DNA from: Octadecabacter sp. SW4 | Lineage (GTDB): Bacteria > Pseudomonadota > Alphaproteobacteria > Rhodobacterales > Rhodobacteraceae | Length of the DNA: 64,000 nucleotides | Assembly: GCF_008065155.1 (NCBI RefSeq) | Contig: NZ_CP042819.1 | Location: forward strand, 2,108,001-2,172,000 | Direction: 5' to 3' | In this document: piece by piece, positions 35,320 through 45,101 of the stretch | Layout: every line of letters starts with the position of its first letter | Numbering within the stretch: position 1 is the stretch's first letter | The notes under the pieces: generated by a model | Seen by the model: only the letters and a program-made list of their open reading frames with translations | Database searches by the model: none | What the model was told of the DNA's origin: nothing | Program-made: the position numbers and the translations under genes

Positions 35320-36489
35320 GTGGCACGCGCAATTCACAAGTTGACTGACCGGACCTGCAAGACGTCTACCAAAGCTGGCATGTTGGGCGATGGTGGAGGG
35401 TTATACTTAGGCATTAGAACTTCGGGCAGCCGCTCGTGGAGCTTTATCTGGAAGAGCGGCGGCAAACGCCATGAGTTGGGTCTCGGACCTTACCCGGCAG
35501 TTTCTCTAGCGAAGGCGCGCGCGTTGGCCGCGGAACACCGTGAGGCGATAGCTGATGGCCGCAATCCGATCGTCGAGCGCAAAAGGGAGGCTGTTCCAAC
35601 CTTCGGCGAATGCGCTGAACTGTTCATCAAATCCATGGAGCCTCAGTGGCGCAATGAAAAGCATCGTGCGCAATGGCGGGCAACGCTTTTGACATATGCC
35701 AAGCCGATCGCATCGAAGAGTGTATCAGACGTCAATACCGACGATGTGCTTCGGATCCTAAACCCGATTTGGCAGACCATCCCCGAGACGGCGTCTCGAC
35801 TGCGCGGCCGCATTGAACGGGTTCTTGACTATGCCAAGGTCCGTGGTTGGCGATCGGGTGAAAACCCGGCGCTGTGGCGCGGGCACCTCAAGAGCATACT
35901 GCCCGCTAGAACCAAACTGTCGCGTGGCCATCATGCCGCTATGCCATACTCGGAAGTTCCAGCTTTTGTAGAAAGGTTGCAGAGCCTTGAAGCGAACTCA
36001 GCGCGCGCCCTTGAGTTCCTCATATTGACGGCCGCTAGGTCGGGCGAGGTTCGCGAGGCGGTATGGAGTGAATTTGATTTCGAGAAGAGTGTTTGGACGG
36101 TGCCTGCATCACGGATGAAGGCCGGAAAAATACACCGAGTGCCGCTGTCAGCCCGTGCCTCAAAAATCGTTAAGGATCTATCTGACCGCAAAGTGTCAGA
36201 CTTTGTCTTTGCTGGACAGAAACCGGATAAACCATTGTCCAACATGGCCAATACGATGCTTATGAGGCGTATCAAAATGGACATCTACACCGTCCATGGC
36301 TTTCGGTCTGCATTCCGCGATTGGGCCGGAGATGAAACACACTTCCCGCGAGATATCGCGGAGCAAGCGCTGGCGCATCAAGTTGGCAACGAAACAGAAA
36401 GAGCATATCGGCGTGCCGACGCTTTAGAAAAAAGGCGTGAACTGATGACTGCCTGGGCTGGTCACTGCTTGTCTATCGCCCAGTCATAA
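35320..36489 (+). CDS. Tyrosine recombinase/integrase (P4 type, DUF4102 N-terminus)
   Basis: The 389-residue integrase has the DUF4102 N-terminal domain (GMLGDGGGLYLGIRTSGSRS, HELGLGPYPAVSLAKARALA), a SAM-like core-binding domain and a catalytic domain. The catalytic residues are Arg in TAARSGEVREAVW, HGFR, His in ALAHQV, and the nucleophilic Tyr in ERAYRR. I prefer the GTG at 35320 because the frame upstream runs through the repeated AGTTAGGG sites. It should catalyse integration and excision of the island at tRNA-Ser. Confidence 0.88.
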   Translation: MARAIHKLTDRTCKTSTKAGMLGDGGGLYLGIRTSGSRSWSFIWKSGGKRHELGLGPYPAVSLAKARALAAEHREAIADGRNPIVERKREAVPTFGECAELFIKSMEPQWRNEKHRAQWRATLLTYAKPIASKSVSDVNTDDVLRILNPIWQTIPETASRLRGRIERVLDYAKVRGWRSGENPALWRGHLKSILPARTKLSRGHHAAMPYSEVPAFVERLQSLEANSARALEFLILTAARSGEVREAVWSEFDFEKSVWTVPASRMKAGKIHRVPLSARASKIVKDLSDRKVSDFVFAGQKPDKPLSNMANTMLMRRIKMDIYTVHGFRSAFRDWAGDETHFPRDIAEQALAHQVGNETERAYRRADALEKRRELMTAWAGHCLSIAQS

Positions 36490-36501
36490 GGAAGGGATCA
36501 T

Positions 36502-37197
36502 ATGCCAGAGACAGAAAAATTTGATGAAAGGGACAGTCTAAGGCCGATTGATCAAAAACGGCGCGACGAGATCGCCGCTGGTTTGAAACGAAATTTCCAC
36601 ATTGAGCTAACAGTTTCAGTCTCGGAGTGGGATCTCTTGGAAATTTTACTTCATAAATTTAGCCGGACTTGCGTCGATTGGCGCGGGTATCTCAACAAGG
36701 GTGAAGTGGTGAAAATTGAAGGGATAGCATCGAAGGCTAGTAAATTATCGTTAGCAATTGACCAAGCTACACAACTCGGTCTGGGCAAGATTTTGGACTA
36801 TGATCTAGCGCCCATGACGTCAGGCCAGCTTTTGGCATCACTGGACGTGCTTGCTAGGATGGACCCGCGCAGTCCAAAGGATGAAGATGGAAAGAAGAAT
36901 GTCGGTATGCGTTACCAAGATGGTCTAAAGGCAGACTTGCAATTGGACTTGGACAACTGGTGGCTACGGAGCACCGGGTTTCCCGCGGAAACCAAGAAAG
37001 AAGAGTTGACGCCATTCAGCTATTTCTTGGCACAGATCTTCAAGATATTGCCGTCTGAAGTTGCCAATGACCTCGGCAGTTCTCGTTCAGCAATCGACGA
37101 GAGACGGCGGAATGCGGCGCGGCAACAAGCTCGAAAACAAGAAATCTCAAGAGCTTTTAAGAAGCTGCATTCAACGAAGTGCATAACAGATGCTTAG
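36502..37197 (+). CDS. Hypothetical island protein
   Basis: I do not recognise this 231-residue protein. It is hydrophilic, with no signal peptide or membrane segment, and has a basic C-terminus (RRRNAARQQARKQEISRAFK) that might bind nucleic acid. It begins 12 bp after the integrase stop, in the same direction, with an AAGGGA ribosome site. It is probably co-transcribed. Base composition is lower in GC than in the core genes around it. Confidence 0.6.
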   Translation: MPETEKFDERDSLRPIDQKRRDEIAAGLKRNFHIELTVSVSEWDLLEILLHKFSRTCVDWRGYLNKGEVVKIEGIASKASKLSLAIDQATQLGLGKILDYDLAPMTSGQLLASLDVLARMDPRSPKDEDGKKNVGMRYQDGLKADLQLDLDNWWLRSTGFPAETKKEELTPFSYFLAQIFKILPSEVANDLGSSRSAIDERRRNAARQQARKQEISRAFKKLHSTKCITDA

Positions 37198-37535
37198 TGG
37201 TCGGTATCAACAGTATGCTTCAAGGGCGGGGAGGAGACATTCGCGGCGCTTTACATAGAGGTCTGCTGTGCGGGACGAACCCGACCTTAAGTTTTGTTTC
37301 ACCAAAGGCCGCTCTCATCTGGTTACAATTGAGGCAAAATGCACCAAGGGCGGAAACCGGCCCTTCGTTTCGTTTGCGCCAGTTCTCATGCGGCCTCGTG
37401 AAAGCTGCCGTTCATTGAGGGTTGAACCCCAAAATGCTGCGACTTTTTCTAATGACGGCCGTGAGTCCAAATTACTAATCGTGGACAATGCTGTGAGAGT
37501 TCGCTTTAGGGTGGTCGAATTGCCGCGGTATGAGG
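37198..37535. other. Non-coding or degenerate stretch of the island
   Basis: No credible gene is seen. Short frames on the plus strand have no recognisable motif and overlap each other in different phases, as expected of decayed sequence. Confidence 0.45.
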
Positions 37536-37572
37536 CAAGAACGCCCCGAGCTTTATAGTCGGGGCGTTCTTG
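37536..37572. terminator. Strong bidirectional hairpin between convergent units
   Basis: Perfect 14-bp arms CAAGAACGCCCCGA / TCGGGGCGTTCTTG surround a 9-base loop. It lies 46 bp beyond the end of the leftward catabolic/transport operon. It probably ends that operon and any transcript from the integrase side. Confidence 0.8.
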
Positions 37573-37617
37573 TTAAAGTTCAAATACCGTTACTAACTGC
37601 AGCACAAAACAGCGAAT

Positions 37618-38652
37618 TTAACGGTCGGCGTAGGCCGCGTCGATAACTGCTTGCACATTGTCGCCGGAAATCAATGGCGCAACATCAAAGTCTGCGGAAA
37701 CCGTTTCGCTTGACGCAAGGATGTCCACAACAGTTTGCCACGACGACAGCTTGAGTTCGCCCGGACGCTGACCCTCAGGAGGCGTGATGAGGTTCATAGC
37801 TTCGGCATAGAATGCTGCGGCGACGACTGGGCTTTCACATGCCACCTCGACGGCGTCACAGACAAGATCAAATGCCGCCTGTGAATTTTCGATAGCATAG
37901 TATTGGCCTTCGACCCACGCGGTCGTCAGAGCCTTTGCAACGCTCATCCCTTCCTCTGTAGAAAGAACTTCCTCAGTCGTCACCATGCATGCCCCTGGGA
38001 CGTTCGAGTAGGTTTCAGGCGTAATGTCGACCCACTCGATACCCGATGCAGCCAGAACTGCGACATCGGGAAAACTCGAGCTATAAGCCTGCACGGTGTC
38101 TTGTTGCAAAGCGACCAGAGATTGCGGGCCTGCTGGGCCAATCGGAAGTACAGTGATCGTCTGGTTGACGACCAAGCCTGCCTCGGCGATCGCTGCCGAG
38201 ACGAGCTGGCTTTCGCCGCCGCCGGCCTCGGTGTAGCCAAGCACTTTGCCTTCCAGACCTGCCATCGACGTGATGCCCGTATCGGCGCGTGCAACGATCC
38301 TGTAGACGTTTTTCACCTGATTGCAAAAAAGAACGCGAATATCATCGCGCCGGTTGAAAGCGACGACCGCATCGGTCGCGCCCATAAGTGCAAATTCGCT
38401 GTTCCCCGCCACGATCTGCTGAGAAAGGTAGCCGGAACCGTCAGCGACCACTGTCGAGACAGAGATGCCTTCATCGGCGAAGTATCCCAGCTCGCGGGCA
38501 ACGATCAGCGGTGTGAAGGCAAAGCCCTCGGGGATCGGAAGCAGCACTTCCAGCGGTGTCAGGTCTTGCGCGAACGCCGCATTCATCGTTCCCATTTGCA
38601 GCGCCACAGCGCCGATTGCGGCCATGCCGGTGGTTTTAAACAGTTGCTTCAT
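37618..38652 (-). CDS. ABC transporter substrate-binding protein (NMT1/THI5-like) of the meta-cleavage operon
   Basis: The 344-residue protein has a signal peptide (about 1-29, ending AAFA-QDL). Its fold is NMT1/SsuA-like (LIVARELGYFADEGISVSTV, SQQIVAGNSEFALMGATDAV). The ATG at 38652 is chosen for its GGGAGAAG ribosome site; the frame is open to 38769 with a non-secretory N-terminus. It is the last gene of the leftward unit. The ligand is likely an aromatic acid or related substrate feeding the adjacent pathway (inference). Confidence 0.87.
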   Translation of the reverse strand: MKQLFKTTGMAAIGAVALQMGTMNAAFAQDLTPLEVLLPIPEGFAFTPLIVARELGYFADEGISVSTVVADGSGYLSQQIVAGNSEFALMGATDAVVAFNRRDDIRVLFCNQVKNVYRIVARADTGITSMAGLEGKVLGYTEAGGGESQLVSAAIAEAGLVVNQTITVLPIGPAGPQSLVALQQDTVQAYSSSFPDVAVLAASGIEWVDITPETYSNVPGACMVTTEEVLSTEEGMSVAKALTTAWVEGQYYAIENSQAAFDLVCDAVEVACESPVVAAAFYAEAMNLITPPEGQRPGELKLSSWQTVVDILASSETVSADFDVAPLISGDNVQAVIDAAYADR

Positions 38653-38772
38653 TGTCTTCTCCCTTGTTGATTTGATTGCGGCAAGTTCACGACCGCGTTG
38701 GTGTTTGGTTTTAGCTTCTTCATCGACGTCTCCTTTCCGATACTCCGATAAACAAAATCTAAGCAGCATTTA

Positions 38773-39534
38773 TCAGTCGTGTTTCCAAGTGATCAGGTAG
38801 CGTTCAAGCAGCTCGATCAGCCCATAGAGGGTTAGGCCGATCACGGCGAGGAACAGCACAACAGCAAATCCTTTGGCGACTTCGAGCTGGAAATTCAGTT
38901 CCTTGATCAACACGCCAAGACCGACGGATCCACCGACAAACTCGGCAACGATCGCACCCAACAAAGCAAGCGTCAGCGCCGTCTTTATGCCGGCAAAGGC
39001 AATTTCTGACGCGCCCGGCAAAGTGAGGCGGAAAAACGTCTGTGCCCTACTCGCACCCAATGACCGGAACAGCATCTTGGCGTTGTCTCCAACGCTTGCC
39101 ATACCGGCGACAGTGTTGATCACGACAGGAAAGAAGCAGATCACAGCAGCCATCACGACCTTGGACGTCATGCCGAAGCCGAACCATGTCAGAAAGATCG
39201 GAGCCAATGCTACACGGGGTGTGTTTTGAAACGCGATTACGAAAGGGTAGATAGCAGTGCGAAACATCGGGAATGTTCCCGTCAGTGCACCGATGATCAA
39301 CCCGAGCGTTACACCAATTGCGAAACCGTAAATTGTTTCTTGCAAGGTAAACCATGTAGCCTGCCAGAAATATCCGCGCGTCACGAGCTCACTGAAAGCA
39401 ACGCCGATGTCCCACGGCGACGGGATCATGATCGGATTTATCGCCCCGACAACACTCATCAACTGCCAGAGTCCGATGATCGAGACCCCCACGAAGGTCG
39501 GCAACCCGACCCGATAGAGAATTGAATTTGTCAT
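38773..39534 (-). CDS. ABC transporter permease of the meta-cleavage operon
   Basis: The 253-residue permease is of the SsuC/TauC type with six or so helices and an EAA loop (MLFRSLGASRAQTFFRLTLPG). Its start overlaps the ATPase stop (TAATG), so both are coupled. It forms the channel with the ATPase and binding protein on either side. Confidence 0.9.
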   Translation of the reverse strand: MTNSILYRVGLPTFVGVSIIGLWQLMSVVGAINPIMIPSPWDIGVAFSELVTRGYFWQATWFTLQETIYGFAIGVTLGLIIGALTGTFPMFRTAIYPFVIAFQNTPRVALAPIFLTWFGFGMTSKVVMAAVICFFPVVINTVAGMASVGDNAKMLFRSLGASRAQTFFRLTLPGASEIAFAGIKTALTLALLGAIVAEFVGGSVGLGVLIKELNFQLEVAKGFAVVLFLAVIGLTLYGLIELLERYLITWKHD

Positions 39535-40334
39535 TACTTGGCCCCTTGTAGATCGGCGGCCAATGCGACGCGCACTTCGTTGCTGATTTCTTGAAAACGG
39601 TCGGTGCCGACCATGTCGGAGCGACGCGGGCGTTCGAGATCGACTTTGATATCGCCGACAACCCGCCCTGGATTGGCCCCCAACGCGATGATGCGGTCCG
39701 ACATCAAGACGGCTTCGGCAATAGAGTGCGTCACCAGCAATGTGGTCTTGCCAAGCGTATCGGCCATCTGTGCAACTTCGATGTTCAGAAATTCGCGCTT
39801 GAATTCGTCAAGTGCCGAGAATGGTTCGTCCATCAGCATGATGCCCGGATCGAGCGCCAGCGCCCGCGCAAGCGCAACGCGTTGTTGCATGCCGCCCGAC
39901 AATTCCCAAGGATTAAGTTTTGCAACAGGAGTAAGGCTGACAAGCTCAAGGAGGTCCGCTACCCGTTTGGCCGTGTTGCCATCGCGACGGCCCGAGATTG
40001 CAAAGGGCAGTTCCACATTCTTGCTGACGTTCAGCCAAGGCATCAGAACCGATTGTTGTAGCATGAAACCGATATCTTCGCGTCCCTCACGCGGTGCATC
40101 ACCGCCGACGGAAACATTGCCGGTGTCATAGCTTACAAGGCCGGCGATGATTTTAAGCAAAGTGGATTTGCCGCAGCCGGATGGTCCGACGAACGAAACG
40201 AATTCACCCGCTTTGACCTCAAGGTCGATATCGCGCAACACGGGCAGAGGCCCTTTTGCGGTCATGTAGGTTTTCGACACGCCTGCAAGACTGATCGTCT
40301 CTCCGGCCGCCGCATTATTATAGTTCACAGACAT
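39534..40334 (-). CDS. ABC transporter ATP-binding protein of the meta-cleavage operon
   Basis: The 266-residue ATPase has Walker A GPSGCGKSTLLK, signature LSGGMQQRVALARAL, Walker B IMLMDEPFSALDE and H-loop LVTHSIAEA. It is in the SsuB/TauB group. The ATG at 40334 follows an AGGAGG ribosome site; the longer frame to 40421 would give an unusual N-terminus. It lies 87 bp after the HMS hydrolase gene in the same direction. Confidence 0.9.
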   Translation of the reverse strand: MSVNYNNAAAGETISLAGVSKTYMTAKGPLPVLRDIDLEVKAGEFVSFVGPSGCGKSTLLKIIAGLVSYDTGNVSVGGDAPREGREDIGFMLQQSVLMPWLNVSKNVELPFAISGRRDGNTAKRVADLLELVSLTPVAKLNPWELSGGMQQRVALARALALDPGIMLMDEPFSALDEFKREFLNIEVAQMADTLGKTTLLVTHSIAEAVLMSDRIIALGANPGRVVGDIKVDLERPRRSDMVGTDRFQEISNEVRVALAADLQGAK

Positions 40335-40421
40335 GTTGCCTCCTCCTTTTAGTAATCCGCCAGCCGCAAGGACCGGGAGAGTTCGTCTTTGTTCTGGCGC
40401 CGGCATTCCAGCGGATCGCAA

Positions 40422-41243
40422 TCAGTTTAAGAAATCACCGACAATCGTGTTGAAACGGTCGGCCTTTTCGATTTGTGTCCAGTGTCCGCAATTGCGAAAC
40501 AGATGCAGTTCCGAGTTCCCAAGCAGCGCGAACAGCCGTCTGGAAACATCGACAGGGATAACCCGATCGTCCTGCCCGTGAACAATCAGGGTAGGAACTC
40601 TCACCCGCGCGACGTCATCCTCGCGAGATGCAAGGGAGCTCAGGGCGTCTTGACGTGGTTCTTCGAACATGGACGAATAAGCATCCATCACGCCCGGACG
40701 CATCGCAGCGCGGTGGCGCAGTTCTGCTAGGTCGTCGTTCACAAATGACGCGTCGAAAGCGAATATCTTCAGCAGCTCCACCATGTTTTCCACAGTCGGA
40801 ACGTGTCCCCAAACCTGATCAAGTTCCTGCGTGATCGGGAAATCCAGCCCGACAGCGCCCATCAGGACCAAGCGGTCGACCCGCTCCGGAAACCGGATCG
40901 CATAAGCCAAGGCAATCGCGCCACCAAACGAATTGCCGACAATGGAAATCTTGTCGCGCGTCTGGCTATCCACGAATGCAGCAAAATGTTCGACCCAGGC
41001 ATCGCGGGAAAACTGCAAGCCCTCGGGCGCGTCAGTATAGCCAAAGCCAGCCATATCCAGTGCAATACACCGGACCCCATGGGCGGCAATCGGCGCCAGG
41101 TTCAGCCGCCAGTTCGCCCAGGAGGACACACCCGGCCCCGAGCCATGAATGAAAAAGACCGGATGGCCGTCCCCGATATCATGGTAATTCGTCTTGATGC
41201 CGTCGATCGTGATTTGACTACCAATTTCTGGGTTTTCTAACAT
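40422..41243 (-). CDS. dmpD: 2-hydroxymuconate semialdehyde hydrolase (DmpD/XylF type)
   Basis: The 273-residue alpha/beta hydrolase matches meta-cleavage-product hydrolases: HGSGPGVSSWANWRL oxyanion region, GNSFGG with the catalytic Ser, HGQDDRVIP with Asp, and NCGHWTQIEK with His. It hydrolyses ring-fission products to 2-hydroxypenta-2,4-dienoate plus a carboxylic acid. Presence of both this hydrolase and the dehydrogenase branch means the pathway can serve more than one ring-fission product. Confidence 0.88.
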   Translation of the reverse strand: MLENPEIGSQITIDGIKTNYHDIGDGHPVFFIHGSGPGVSSWANWRLNLAPIAAHGVRCIALDMAGFGYTDAPEGLQFSRDAWVEHFAAFVDSQTRDKISIVGNSFGGAIALAYAIRFPERVDRLVLMGAVGLDFPITQELDQVWGHVPTVENMVELLKIFAFDASFVNDDLAELRHRAAMRPGVMDAYSSMFEEPRQDALSSLASREDDVARVRVPTLIVHGQDDRVIPVDVSRRLFALLGNSELHLFRNCGHWTQIEKADRFNTIVGDFLN

Positions 41244-41326
41244 TTATCAATGCCCTCCCGCATCTCTAGACGTTTATTCGTGGCAGCCCCACGATCGGGG
41301 CGGCAATATCTTCATGTCGGCAACGG

Positions 41327-41545
41327 CTAGCTCGGCGTTTTCTTTTCGGCCTGTGCCGCACGGGTTTCAGCGATGGAAACCCCGCCGATGGCCCAATGCT
41401 CGGCGGGCAATTCGCGGATCGCCACACGGATGGCTTGACGAGGGGCGGAAATCGCACGTTCGACAGCATCCGTTACCTGCGTGATGAGGTCTGATTTCTG
41501 CGCGCTGGTGCGCCCTTCGATGATCGTGATTTCTACGAGCGGCAT
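41327..41545 (-). CDS. dmpI: 2-hydroxymuconate (4-oxalocrotonate) tautomerase
   Basis: The 72-residue protein starts MPLVEITIIEGRTSAQK, with Pro as the catalytic N-terminal residue after Met removal and Arg near position 11. This is the short-chain 4-oxalocrotonate tautomerase pattern. It interconverts the enol and keto forms of 2-hydroxymuconate in the dehydrogenase branch. It is somewhat longer than the usual 62 residues because of a polar C-terminal tail. Confidence 0.9.
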   Translation of the reverse strand: MPLVEITIIEGRTSAQKSDLITQVTDAVERAISAPRQAIRVAIRELPAEHWAIGGVSIAETRAAQAEKKTPS

Positions 41546-41557
41546 GTCATTTCTCCC

Positions 41558-42325
41558 TTAGGAAACGTCAAATCTGACGCGGCCAATGTGTTGAACTTCG
41601 ACTTCAACCTGCATTCCGGGCGTCACCGGCACCGCCGCTGTTGCAGCACCGGCAAGAACGATATCGCCTGGTTCAAGCACATGGCCCGCACGCGCGCTCA
41701 TCCGTGCTGCCGCAACAAGTGCGCGTAGCGGATGGCCGAGAATTGCGGCGGACGACCCCACCTCACGCGGTTTCCCGTCGATGGAAAGAACCATGCCCAG
41801 ATTGGCAATGTCGACATCGGGACGCGCAAAGGGGCCGATAAAGAACGCGGCTGACGACGAATTGTCAGCCACAACATCGCCCAGCGAAAATTTGAAATTC
41901 TCATATCGGGAGTCGATGATCTCAATCGCGGGTGCGACCGCTTCGATGGCAAGCGCGGCCTCCGCCATGCTGACCTCTCCGGTCAAGCGACGGCCCAGAA
42001 CGAACGCAATCTCGGGTTCTGCGCGTGGGTGGATAAAATCGGCCCGAACCAGCGTGCCGCCTTCTTCGCGACGCATTGCGTCGGTCAGACGTCCCCATGT
42101 GACCTCCTCGACACCCACCTGTTCCATCTTGGCGCGGCTGGTCAGGCCCATTTTGACACCGACAATGCGTTCACCACGCTGCTGGCGCAGCTCGATCCCC
42201 ATGGCCTGAATGGCGTAACCTGTGGCTGCATCGACCTGCTGGTCATTCGGCAACTGGTGGGTCGCTGTGGCAGATTGGATGGCATCATCAAGCCGTTTTG
42301 CGATTGCTGAGAGAGAGTTCGTCAT
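41558..42325 (-). CDS. dmpH: 2-oxo-3-hexenedioate (4-oxalocrotonate) decarboxylase
   Basis: The 255-residue protein belongs to the hydratase/decarboxylase family: [34 protein letters not shown] with metal-binding Glu residues, [20 protein letters not shown], and [17 protein letters not shown]. The [11 protein letters not shown] region and position next to the tautomerase favour the decarboxylase over the hydratase; the paralogue at 44296 is the better hydratase candidate. Its start overlaps the aldolase stop by 4 bp. Confidence 0.85.
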   Translation of the reverse strand: MTNSLSAIAKRLDDAIQSATATHQLPNDQQVDAATGYAIQAMGIELRQQRGERIVGVKMGLTSRAKMEQVGVEEVTWGRLTDAMRREEGGTLVRADFIHPRAEPEIAFVLGRRLTGEVSMAEAALAIEAVAPAIEIIDSRYENFKFSLGDVVADNSSSAAFFIGPFARPDVDIANLGMVLSIDGKPREVGSSAAILGHPLRALVAAARMSARAGHVLEPGDIVLAGAATAAVPVTPGMQVEVEVQHIGRVRFDVS

Positions 42326-43356
42326 GATGCATCCTTTCGTGCAGCGACAAGGTCCAAAGCGACATCGACGATCATGTCTTCCTGACCGCCAATCATTTTT
42401 CGTTTACCCAACTCAACAAGAATGTCCGAAGTCGGAATGCCGTAGTCTGCGGCTGCCTTTTCTGCGTGACGCAGGAACGACGAGTAGACACCCGCATACC
42501 CCAGCATCAGGCTTTCGCGGTCCACCCGAACAGGGCGGTCCATCAACGGGCGCACAACATCATCAGCCGTGGCCGAAAGCTGCGCGAAATCACACCCGGT
42601 CTGTATCCCAAGCCGGTCAAAGACCGCGATCATGGCTTCAATCGGGGCGTTTCCGGCCCCTGCCCCAAGTCCGGCAAGCGATCCATCGACCCGCACCGCG
42701 CCGGCCTGGATTCCGGCCACCGCATTGGCAACGCCGTGATGCAGGTTTTCATGGGTGTGAATGCCGACTTCCGTTTCCGACTTCAGATTTTCACGCAGTG
42801 CAGTCACCCGCGCGGTCACATCAGCAGGCAGCATTGCACCCGCACTGTCCACGACATAGACGCATTCCGCACCATAGCTTTCCATCAACAGCGCCTGTGC
42901 GACCAAGGCTTCAGGCGACGTCATATGCGCCATCATCAGGAAACAGGCCGTGTCATATCCTAGGTCACGGGCCACACGGATGTGCTGGCGTGATACATCA
43001 GCCTCTGTGCAATGGGTGGCAATCCGAACTGATCGGGCACCGGCGCCATATGCGTCCTTCAGATCATCTGCCAGACCGATGCCGGGTACTAAAAGCACCG
43101 TGATGCGGGCCGTTTCCACAGCGTCCGCCGCCGCACCAATCCAGTCTAGATCGGAATGGCTGCCAAACCCGTAGTTAAACGACGACCCCGAAAGCCCGTC
43201 CCCATGGGTAACTTCCAGCGCATCGACACCCGCCCGATCAAGCGCACCTGCGATTGTCGCCACATCGTCGAGGCTCATCTGGTGGCGCAGGGCATGCATC
43301 CCGTCGCGCATTGTCACGTCTTGAACGTAAATTTTGTCTTTGTTGAGGATTGCCAT
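42322..43356 (-). CDS. dmpG: 4-hydroxy-2-oxovalerate aldolase
   Basis: The 344-residue protein has the HMGL-like barrel and motifs of DmpG/Bph[17 protein letters not shown] (metal Asp and catalytic His), [31 protein letters not shown] (metal His pair) and [16 protein letters not shown]. It cleaves 4-hydroxy-2-oxovalerate to pyruvate and acetaldehyde. It is encoded one base from the acetaldehyde dehydrogenase gene, with which it forms a channeling complex in this family. Confidence 0.95.
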   Translation of the reverse strand: MAILNKDKIYVQDVTMRDGMHALRHQMSLDDVATIAGALDRAGVDALEVTHGDGLSGSSFNYGFGSHSDLDWIGAAADAVETARITVLLVPGIGLADDLKDAYGAGARSVRIATHCTEADVSRQHIRVARDLGYDTACFLMMAHMTSPEALVAQALLMESYGAECVYVVDSAGAMLPADVTARVTALRENLKSETEVGIHTHENLHHGVANAVAGIQAGAVRVDGSLAGLGAGAGNAPIEAMIAVFDRLGIQTGCDFAQLSATADDVVRPLMDRPVRVDRESLMLGYAGVYSSFLRHAEKAAADYGIPTSDILVELGKRKMIGGQEDMIVDVALDLVAARKDAS

Positions 43357-43357
43357 T

Positions 43358-44293
43358 TTACGCTGCCGCCACTTTATGGGCGCGCGCCCAGTTTTCCGCA
43401 GCCGCCTTCGCTGCTGACGTCATAATGTCGAGATTGCCTGCATAGGACGGGAAGTAGTCGGCGTTGCCTTCGACCTCGATGAAGATCGACGTTTTCAGGC
43501 CAAAAACCCGCCCGATGCCAGGCACGTTCAGCGGCGCGTTGTCGCCAATGCTTTCAAACTGCACGTCCTGTTTCAAACGGTAGCCTGGCACATAGGTTTG
43601 CACCTCTTCCACCATGCGCGCGACGCTGTCGCGGATGGCGGCTTCGTCGCCGCCCTGGCTGAGTGTAAAGACGGAATCGCGCATCAACATCGGTGGGTCG
43701 GCAGGGTTGAGGATAATAATCGCCTTGCCCCGCTCCGCTCCGCCGACCTTCTCGATTGCGCGGCTGGTGGTCTGGGTGAACTCGTCAATATTTGCCCGCG
43801 TTCCCGGTCCTGCCGAGAGCGACGAGACCGATGCAACGATCTCGGCGTAGATCAGACGATCCGTCGCACGGCGTACCGCGTGAACCATGGGAATCGTCGC
43901 CTGCCCGCCGCAAGTCACCATATTCAGCGCGCTTTCACCACGGTTTTCATTGAGGTTCACGGATGGCACGACGAAAGGCCCAATCGCCGCAGGCGTCAGA
44001 TCGATGATCTGTTTGCCATCGGCCACCAGCACAGGATGGTGCTTCATATGTGCCCCGGCCGACGTCGCATCCATCACGATGGATATATCTTTGTAATTCG
44101 GCAGAGCGCGCAAACCTTCCAGCCCTTCGTGAGTGATAAGCACGCCAAGATCAGCTGCGCGTTTCAGCCCGTCGCTTTCCAGGTCGATCCCGACCATCGC
44201 GCCCATCTCAAGCTCATCCGAGCCTTTGAGGATTTTCATCATGAGGTCCGTGCCGATATTGCCCGACCCAATTATCCCAACCTTAAAAGTCAT
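43358..44293 (-). CDS. dmpF: Acetaldehyde dehydrogenase (acylating)
   Basis: The 311-residue protein begins with an NAD-binding motif ([18 protein letters not shown]). It contains [18 protein letters not shown] with the catalytic Cys near residue 128, and ends with the usual [24 protein letters not shown] segment (here [20 protein letters not shown]). It converts acetaldehyde, CoA and NAD+ to acetyl-CoA, as partner of the aldolase. It is tightly spaced within the operon. Confidence 0.95.
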   Translation of the reverse strand: MTFKVGIIGSGNIGTDLMMKILKGSDELEMGAMVGIDLESDGLKRAADLGVLITHEGLEGLRALPNYKDISIVMDATSAGAHMKHHPVLVADGKQIIDLTPAAIGPFVVPSVNLNENRGESALNMVTCGGQATIPMVHAVRRATDRLIYAEIVASVSSLSAGPGTRANIDEFTQTTSRAIEKVGGAERGKAIIILNPADPPMLMRDSVFTLSQGGDEAAIRDSVARMVEEVQTYVPGYRLKQDVQFESIGDNAPLNVPGIGRVFGLKTSIFIEVEGNADYFPSYAGNLDIMTSAAKAAAENWARAHKVAAA

Positions 44294-44295
44294 GC

Positions 44296-45087
44296 CTATT
44301 CTTCCTTTGCGAAATGGGTTGTAACCTCGCCGAGGCCATTGATTGAAACGCGAAACGTGTCCCCTGGAGCGGCGGTGACCATCGGGCCGAGCGCACCGGA
44401 CAGGATCACATCACCCGCCATCAGCGGACGCCCGACTTGTGCCATGCGACGGGCAAGCCAGAGCGATGCGATCAGCGGGTTGCCCATGCAGGCAGCGCCA
44501 ACCCCGAAGCTGACCGGTTGCCCCATCCGCTCCATCACCATTCCGCAGAGCCGCAGATCAAAATCGGCAAGACGCACGGGCCGCGACCCAAGCACATAAA
44601 GCCCGGACGATGCGTTATCGGCAATCGTGTCGAAGATGCCGATTTTCCAGTCCCGGATACGACTGTCTACGATTTCAATAGCGGGCAACGCATAATCGAT
44701 CGCGCCGATCAATTCTGCGGTTGTTACATCCACGGCCGGCAGGTCACGCCCCAGAACAAAAGCAATTTCCGCTTCGACTTTCGGTTGAATCAACGCATCA
44801 GCAGGAATGGTGTCGCCATCGGCATATTCCATGTCCGCAAACAGCATCCCGTAATCGGGTTGATCCACACCCATCTGCGTTTGAACCGCAGTTGAAGTCA
44901 GGCCGATCTTGCGCCCAACAATCCGACGACCCTGCGCTAGCGCGGCTTTTGTCACGGCTTTTTGAACGGCATAGGCTGTGTCAACATCGGCTTTGTTGCC
45001 GAAGTCCGCGGCAATCGGCGCGACCGCCGCACAATCGCGTCCCGCTGCAATCAGGGCTTTTGCTGTGGTTTCAATCGTGTCAGACAT
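44296..45087 (-). CDS. dmpE: 2-oxopent-4-enoate hydratase (DmpE/XylJ type)
   Basis: The 263-residue protein is a paralogue of the decarboxylase: [64 protein letters not shown]. The [12 protein letters not shown] segment is typical of hydratases. It adds water to 2-hydroxypenta-2,4-dienoate to give 4-hydroxy-2-oxovalerate. The ATG at 45087 has an AAGGAG ribosome site; the longer frame to 45237 overlaps the dehydrogenase gene and is not credible. Confidence 0.87.
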   Translation of the reverse strand: MSDTIETTAKALIAAGRDCAAVAPIAADFGNKADVDTAYAVQKAVTKAALAQGRRIVGRKIGLTSTAVQTQMGVDQPDYGMLFADMEYADGDTIPADALIQPKVEAEIAFVLGRDLPAVDVTTAELIGAIDYALPAIEIVDSRIRDWKIGIFDTIADNASSGLYVLGSRPVRLADFDLRLCGMVMERMGQPVSFGVGAACMGNPLIASLWLARRMAQVGRPLMAGDVILSGALGPMVTAAPGDTFRVSINGLGEVTTHFAKEE

Positions 45088-45101
45088 CGCCAATTCTCTC
45101 C

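Noticed and set aside
37198..37558. Two overlapping plus-strand frames (79 and 96 codons)
   Set aside because: Different phases, no ribosome sites, no motifs; the second runs into the terminator hairpin.
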